In this document: piece by piece, positions 60,274-64,000 of the stretch
Position numbering within the stretch: the first letter of the stretch is position 1
How the letters are laid out: every line of letters begins with the position of its first letter
NCBI RefSeq assembly: GCF_002887815.1
Contig: NZ_PDHO01000021.1
Span: forward strand, 1-64,000
Length of the DNA: 64,000 bases
Direction: 5' to 3'
DNA from: Mycobacterium sp. ENV421
Lineage (GTDB): Bacteria > Actinomycetota > Actinomycetes > Mycobacteriales > Mycobacteriaceae
Notes under the pieces: generated by a model
Seen by the model: only the letters and a program-made list of their open reading frames with translations
The model's database searches: none
Told to the model about the DNA's origin: nothing
Program-made: the position numbers and the translations under genes

Positions 60274-60495
60274 CCGAAAGGAGAGCCACGAATCGTCCAC
60301 GGTGTGGTTCTCGGTGCGTTGAACAGGGCGGCGGAATGGTGGGATCCGCGGCGCGCACCACTCGACCGCGTCGTCGCCAACGCTCAAGACCTGGTGCGCA
60401 GGGGCATCCCGCCTGTTGCAGGAGCCGCCACCGATTCAACCATCACGGCAGGATCTGCAACCCCCACGGCGTCAGCAAGGGCTGGACGAGGGTGA
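60274..60495 (+). pseudogene. Possible remnant of a TetR regulator C-terminus
   Basis: After the CAP stop the same frame stays open to 60495. Its middle (VLGALNRAAEWWDPRRAPLD, then VVANAQDLVRRGI) looks like the last helices of a TetR/AcrR effector domain. No HTH part is present and there is no convincing start (GTG at 60304 is far from the AAAGGAG site). Its 3' end overlaps the trypsin-like gene on the other strand. A real small ORF cannot be excluded. Confidence 0.4.
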
Positions 60496-61090
60496 AGTAC
60501 GTGGTGTAGTCGTCGCCGTCGGGCGAAGACATCAAGATGCCGACCGCGCTGACGGTGCCGTCCGGATTCTTGACGAAGCCCGGGCTGCCGCTGTCCCCTT
60601 CGAGGCTGTAGACGCTGGCCTCGACGACATCGCCCTCGACGCCCTTGACTTCACCGCAGGTCTCCCCGGTGACCGCACCGACCTTGCAGAACGGCATACC
60701 GGCACGAATCTGGCTGGCGCCCAGCACGTCCCGAACCGAGTATCGGCCGCCGACGTCGCCGTTGGGTGCGCCAACGCCGGGGTCGAGGCGAATGATGGCA
60801 GCGTCCCGCTTGTCGCCATTCACCTCGCTCGCACTGATCGTCCCCAGCAGAGTGTCGTCTTCGCCGTACGTCCACGCCGAGCCGTCGTGCGCATCGCAGT
60901 GCCCGCTGGTCAGCAAGTAATAGTTGCCGTCGTTATCCTGCGCAGCGAAACCCGATGTGCAGCGGCCGCTTTCGTCGTCGACCTCGATGCCTGGCGTGGG
61001 CGAGGGGGTCGCCATCGCCGGACTTGCCAACCCGACCGCAGCGCTCAGAGTTACACTCGCCAGGCGCGCGATCCGCCACCCAACACCCAT
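60443..61090 (-). CDS. Secreted trypsin-like serine protease
   Basis: A 215-residue chymotrypsin-fold protease with a signal peptide (about 5-28). The triad is readable: LLTSGHCDA (His), KRDAAIIRL (Asp) and EGDSGSPGF (Ser). It resembles the streptogrisin/S1-like proteases of mycobacteria. ATG 61090 has AAGGA 9 bp upstream and gives a proper signal; the longer frame to 61153 does not. Substrate unknown. Confidence 0.9.
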   Translation of the reverse strand: MGVGWRIARLASVTLSAAVGLASPAMATPSPTPGIEVDDESGRCTSGFAAQDNDGNYYLLTSGHCDAHDGSAWTYGEDDTLLGTISASEVNGDKRDAAIIRLDPGVGAPNGDVGGRYSVRDVLGASQIRAGMPFCKVGAVTGETCGEVKGVEGDVVEASVYSLEGDSGSPGFVKNPDGTVSAVGILMSSPDGDDYTTYFTLVQPLLTPWGLQILP

Positions 61091-61152
61091 GTCAGCCTTC
61101 CTTGGAGTGAATCGAGGGGATCGTACGACGAGACCGTGGAAGACTTCGGCCA

Positions 61153-62661
61153 ATGACGGCGAATGTCGCGGTAATCGGTGCCGGTCCAGCCGGGCTGGTG
61201 GTGTCGCGGTGGCTGCTGTCGCAGGGCCTCGAACCGTCGATCTTCGAGCAGGGTTCCAGCCTCGGCGGACAGTGGACCGCGCAGCCCGGCCGAAGCGGGG
61301 TGTGGCCGGGTATGCACACCAACACCAGCCGCATCCTGACCGCGTTCAGTGATCTGCCGCTCGACGGAGATCTCGTATTTCCCTCGGGCGCAGACATTCT
61401 CGACTATTTACATCGTTATGCCCGGCTGTTCGAGTTGGACTCCCGGATTCGATTCGGGGTGCGGGTCGATGCCGTTGGTCGCGCCGGACAACGTTGGGTC
61501 GTCAGCCATGACGGCATCGACGAGCACTTCGACAAAGTCGTCGTCGCCACCGGGCGGTTTCACTGCGCGTTCGTCCCGTCGGTGCCCGGCCTGGACACCT
61601 TCGCCGGATCCGCCGGTGCGATCACGTCGTATGAGTACCGCGGTCCGTCGGCCTATCGCGGGAAGCGCCTGCTGGTCGCGGGGTGCGCGGTCAGCGCCCT
61701 GGAGGTCGCCGCCGACCTCGCCGCAGAGGGTGCGGACCGCGTGGTCGTCACTCAGCGACGCCAGCGGTATGTGCTGCCGAAGTTCGTGGCAGGCGTGCCA
61801 TCGGACCACCGGATGTTCACCCGCTATGGGGCGCTGGCCGACGAGGCTCTGCCGGCCGCCGAGATCGACCGTCAGCTCAAGGAGATCGTCGTCGAGTCCG
61901 CAGGCAATCCCGAGCAGTACGGTGCTCCGCGTCCCGCCGAGTCACTCTTCGCTGCCGGCGTGACGCTCAACCAGAACTACCTACCCGCCGTCGCCGAAGG
62001 GGCGATCACGATCCGGCCCTGGCTGCAGTCGGTCGACGGCGCCGCAGTGAAGTTCGGTGACGGCCACACCGAAGAGTTCGACGGCATCGTGTTCGGAACG
62101 GGATTCACGCTGAGCCTGCCGTTCCTGGCCGGCGATGTCCGGGCGACCCTCAACGTCGACGCCGGGAAGTTCGATACCGACCGTCATACCTTCCACCCCG
62201 ATCTCCCGGGGCTGGCTTTCATGGGCATGTGGGATCAGTCGGGCGGATACTTCGTCCCCCTGGAACTGCAGGCGCGCTGGATCGCCTACACCTGGGGCGG
62301 CACGGTCGTGCCACCGGACCACGCCCGGCAGCGCGAAGCCGTCGCCGCGTGCCACTCACTCGGGCCGCGAAAAACTCGAATGAACCTGGCCGCCATCACT
62401 TTTGCCCGCGCGGCGGGTGTAGAACCTCAGCTGGAGAATTGGCCGGGCCTGCGGCGCGCGCTGCTGTTCGGTCCGCTCGCGCCGAGTTGCTTTCGACTGG
62501 AGGGTCCCGACGCGCTGCCGGCCGCCGCGGCACGGTTCGCCCGGGAGGCGGCCGCCTTCGGCGCCATCACCGACAATGGCCTGACCGGCCGAGAGCGCAG
62601 CTACTGGTCGGACGTCGAACAGGCCCGTGCGCAGGCCCACCCGACGGTTTCGGGGAAGTAA
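61153..62661 (+). CDS. Flavin-containing monooxygenase-like protein
   Basis: A 502-residue class B-like flavoprotein. VAVIGAGPAGLVVSRWLL binds FAD, and the FMO-style GGQW follows. The second dinucleotide motif is degenerate (GCAVSALEVA), as in the FMO relatives that lack the classical GxGxxG there. The FxGxxxHxxxW fingerprint is not seen, so it is not a typical BVMO. The substrate is unknown. It is divergent from the protease gene with a 62-bp gap. Confidence 0.85.
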   Translation: MTANVAVIGAGPAGLVVSRWLLSQGLEPSIFEQGSSLGGQWTAQPGRSGVWPGMHTNTSRILTAFSDLPLDGDLVFPSGADILDYLHRYARLFELDSRIRFGVRVDAVGRAGQRWVVSHDGIDEHFDKVVVATGRFHCAFVPSVPGLDTFAGSAGAITSYEYRGPSAYRGKRLLVAGCAVSALEVAADLAAEGADRVVVTQRRQRYVLPKFVAGVPSDHRMFTRYGALADEALPAAEIDRQLKEIVVESAGNPEQYGAPRPAESLFAAGVTLNQNYLPAVAEGAITIRPWLQSVDGAAVKFGDGHTEEFDGIVFGTGFTLSLPFLAGDVRATLNVDAGKFDTDRHTFHPDLPGLAFMGMWDQSGGYFVPLELQARWIAYTWGGTVVPPDHARQREAVAACHSLGPRKTRMNLAAITFARAAGVEPQLENWPGLRRALLFGPLAPSCFRLEGPDALPAAAARFAREAAAFGAITDNGLTGRERSYWSDVEQARAQAHPTVSGK

Positions 62662-62978
62662 CGGTCGAGCAGCGTTATCGCAAACAAAGCCCTCACACTC
62701 CCCCGCACGGAACCGCAGGCCAGCCGGAAAATAATGGCGTTCTGGCAAATATTCTTAGCGACGTATTACCGCTAGAAGCTTGCCACCTTAATTTTGGCCC
62801 ATACGTTGAACCTCATGTTGATCGACGTTCGCTGGCTTCAGTTCCTGCTGAAGCGCCCCGCGCACAAGTAAGCCCGCCACCGGCGGCGACGGTAGACCTG
62901 CCTCTGGGTATGGTCGGCCGTCCCGGCCATCATCAGCAATGACGATTGTCCCCGCCTTGTGGCCCGCCGCCCCCTGGG
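62662..62978. other. 317-bp spacer with an AT-rich block and a possible 18-codon ORF
   Basis: No clear gene. Bases about 62690-62815 are AT-richer than anything else nearby, with TTATCG, ATTCTTAG and TTAATTTT. A short ORF (62815-62871, MLIDVRWLQFLLKRPAHK) follows; it is hydrophobic-basic and unassigned. GC-rich short inverted repeats (around 62875 and 62916) follow it. It may hold a promoter and a leader peptide for something that has been lost, as no gene on this strand follows before the convergent dehydrogenase. Confidence 0.4.
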
Positions 62979-64000
62979 CTATCGGGCTGCAGTCATTAAA
63001 ACCTTCAATGCTCCGGTTTCGGCCGCGTTGGCGAAGGCGTCGTAGGCGGCCTCGAACTCGTCGAAACCGAATCGGTGCGTCACCATCGGCGTGGTGTCCA
63101 GACGGTGGCTGGCAACCAGCCCGATGAGTGTCGGCGTGGAATAGGTATCGACCAGGCCGGTGGTGATGGTCAGGTTCTTGATCCAGATGTCTTCCAGGTG
63201 CAGGGTTGCCGGCGCGCCGTGCACGCCGATATTGGCGACGTGACCGCCGGGGCGGACCAACCGCACCGCCTGCTCAAACGTTTGCGGAAGCCCGACAGCC
63301 TCCATCACCACATCAGCTCCCAGTCCCCCGGTCAGCTCGCCGATCACCGCCGCGGGGTCGTCGCGGCCACTGTTGACCACCATGTCCGCGCCGAACTTGC
63401 GGGCCGCCTCCAGCCGGGACTCGGCCAGGTCGATCGCCACGATGTGGCTGGGACTGAACAGTTGCGCAGTCATTATCGCGGCCAATCCGATGGGTCCCGC
63501 ACCGATGATCGCGACGACGTCAGCGGGACGGACCGCGCCGTTGAGCACTCCCACCTCGTAGGCGGTCGGCAGGATGTCGGCGAGCACGATCATCTGTTCA
63601 TCGGTGACCCCGTCAGGAACGTGGTGGGTGGAGTTGTCGGCGAAGGGAACCCGCACGTATTCGGCCTGAGTGCCGTCGATCAGGTGACCGAGGATCCACC
63701 CGCCGCCACCGAGGCATTGGCCGTAGCTGCCGTCGCGGCAGAACCGGCAGCTGCCGCACGACGAGATGCAGGAAACCAGCACTCGATCCCCGATCGCCAG
63801 CCTCTGCACCGACGAGCCGACCTCCGTGACCGTGCCGACTGCCTCGTGGCCGAGGATCCGGCCGGGGGCTACCTCCGGTACATCGCCGCCGAGAATGTGC
63901 AGATCCGTACCGCAGATCGTGGCAGTGTCGACGCGTACCACCGCGTCCGTTGGTTCGTGAATGTCGGCATCGGGAACTTCTTCCCACGCACGGCTACCGG
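62979..64000 (-). CDS. Zinc-dependent alcohol dehydrogenase, 5' end cut by window edge
   Basis: About 340 residues of an MDR zinc dehydrogenase; the frame remains open at base 64000, so the first few residues are outside. Catalytic zinc ligands lie in TICGTDLH and GHEAVG. The structural zinc Cys cluster is CGSCRFCRDGSYGQC, and IIGAGPIGLAAIM binds NAD(P). It resembles the secondary-alcohol dehydrogenase group. Substrate not predictable. It ends just after the AT-rich spacer. Confidence 0.92.
   Translation of the reverse strand, partial: GSRAWEEVPDADIHEPTDAVVRVDTATICGTDLHILGGDVPEVAPGRILGHEAVGTVTEVGSSVQRLAIGDRVLVSCISSCGSCRFCRDGSYGQCLGGGGWILGHLIDGTQAEYVRVPFADNSTHHVPDGVTDEQMIVLADILPTAYEVGVLNGAVRPADVVAIIGAGPIGLAAIMTAQLFSPSHIVAIDLAESRLEAARKFGADMVVNSGRDDPAAVIGELTGGLGADVVMEAVGLPQTFEQAVRLVRPGGHVANIGVHGAPATLHLEDIWIKNLTITTGLVDTYSTPTLIGLVASHRLDTTPMVTHRFGFDEFEAAYDAFANAAETGALKVLMTAAR

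Overview
This window is a contiguous piece of a mycobacterial chromosome, most likely from a fast-growing Mycolicibacterium-type species. The GC content is uniformly high, many genes overlap as ATGA/GTGA/TTGA pairs, there are many TetR regulators, short-chain dehydrogenases (SDRs) and acyl-CoA dehydrogenases, and secreted CAP and DUF732 proteins are present. Between about 6.7 and 35 kb the gene order follows, with insertions, the M. tuberculosis stretch that I recall as Rv3051c-Rv3063: nrdE, nrdI, nrdH, FMN reductase, TetR, dinP/dinB2, SDR, TetR, cyp136, fadE22, ligB, cstA. I see no rRNA, tRNA, CRISPR array, transposase, phage gene or plasmid origin.

Layout. 1-6.2 kb: two SDRs, a TetR regulator and a NIPSNAP protein that appear to share one operator type; a DODA-type dioxygenase coupled to a PhyH hydroxylase; a LysR effector domain without a DNA-binding domain facing a DUF5997 gene; a VOC protein. 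6.2-9.6 kb: class Ib ribonucleotide reductase nrdHIE with a candidate pair of NrdR boxes. 10-17 kb: FMN reductase facing a TetR-dinB2 operon across a perfect 20-bp palindrome, an alkaline phosphatase lipoprotein, an SDR, and a TetR facing cyp136. 17-25.5 kb: a stand-alone LeuA regulatory domain behind what looks like a branched-chain amino acid leader peptide, a 45-residue Cys-rich protein, a phosphotransferase coupled to a MASE1-GAF-PP2C phosphatase, an epimerase, fadE22 and an SDR. 25.6-35.8 kb: a membrane sulfite-oxidase-like protein, ligB, a DinB-like/FAD-monooxygenase pair, a GNAT-AAA fusion, cstA with an overlapping YbdD gene, and a P-loop kinase. 36-42 kb: a two-gene acyl-CoA dehydrogenase operon, an SDR, a SOUL protein, secreted proteins, a PAS-ANTAR regulator and a VanX-type dipeptidase.

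42.2-54.7 kb is an aromatic meta-cleavage island. Two divergent units each begin at a TetR regulator. One holds an extradiol dioxygenase, a FAH-family hydrolase, an aromatic FAD hydroxylase and a P450. The other pairs a second hydroxylase, a C-C hydrolase and a second extradiol dioxygenase with the lower pathway (2-oxopent-4-enoate hydratase, acylating acetaldehyde dehydrogenase, 4-hydroxy-2-oxovalerate aldolase), ending in pyruvate and acetyl-CoA. Next come a Baeyer-Villiger monooxygenase/esterase pair with its own TetR, a run of small exported proteins (M15 peptidase, CAP, DUF732, trypsin-like protease), a flavin monooxygenase, and a zinc alcohol dehydrogenase cut by the right edge.

The most unusual items are the attenuator-like leader ahead of the stand-alone LeuA regulatory domain, the mutually exclusive hairpins ahead of the ANTAR gene, the flavoenzyme carrying an internally deleted NTF2-like tail, the GNAT-AAA fusion, and several well-formed TetR operators that can be read directly. 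All family calls come from reading the sequence; no database search was run.
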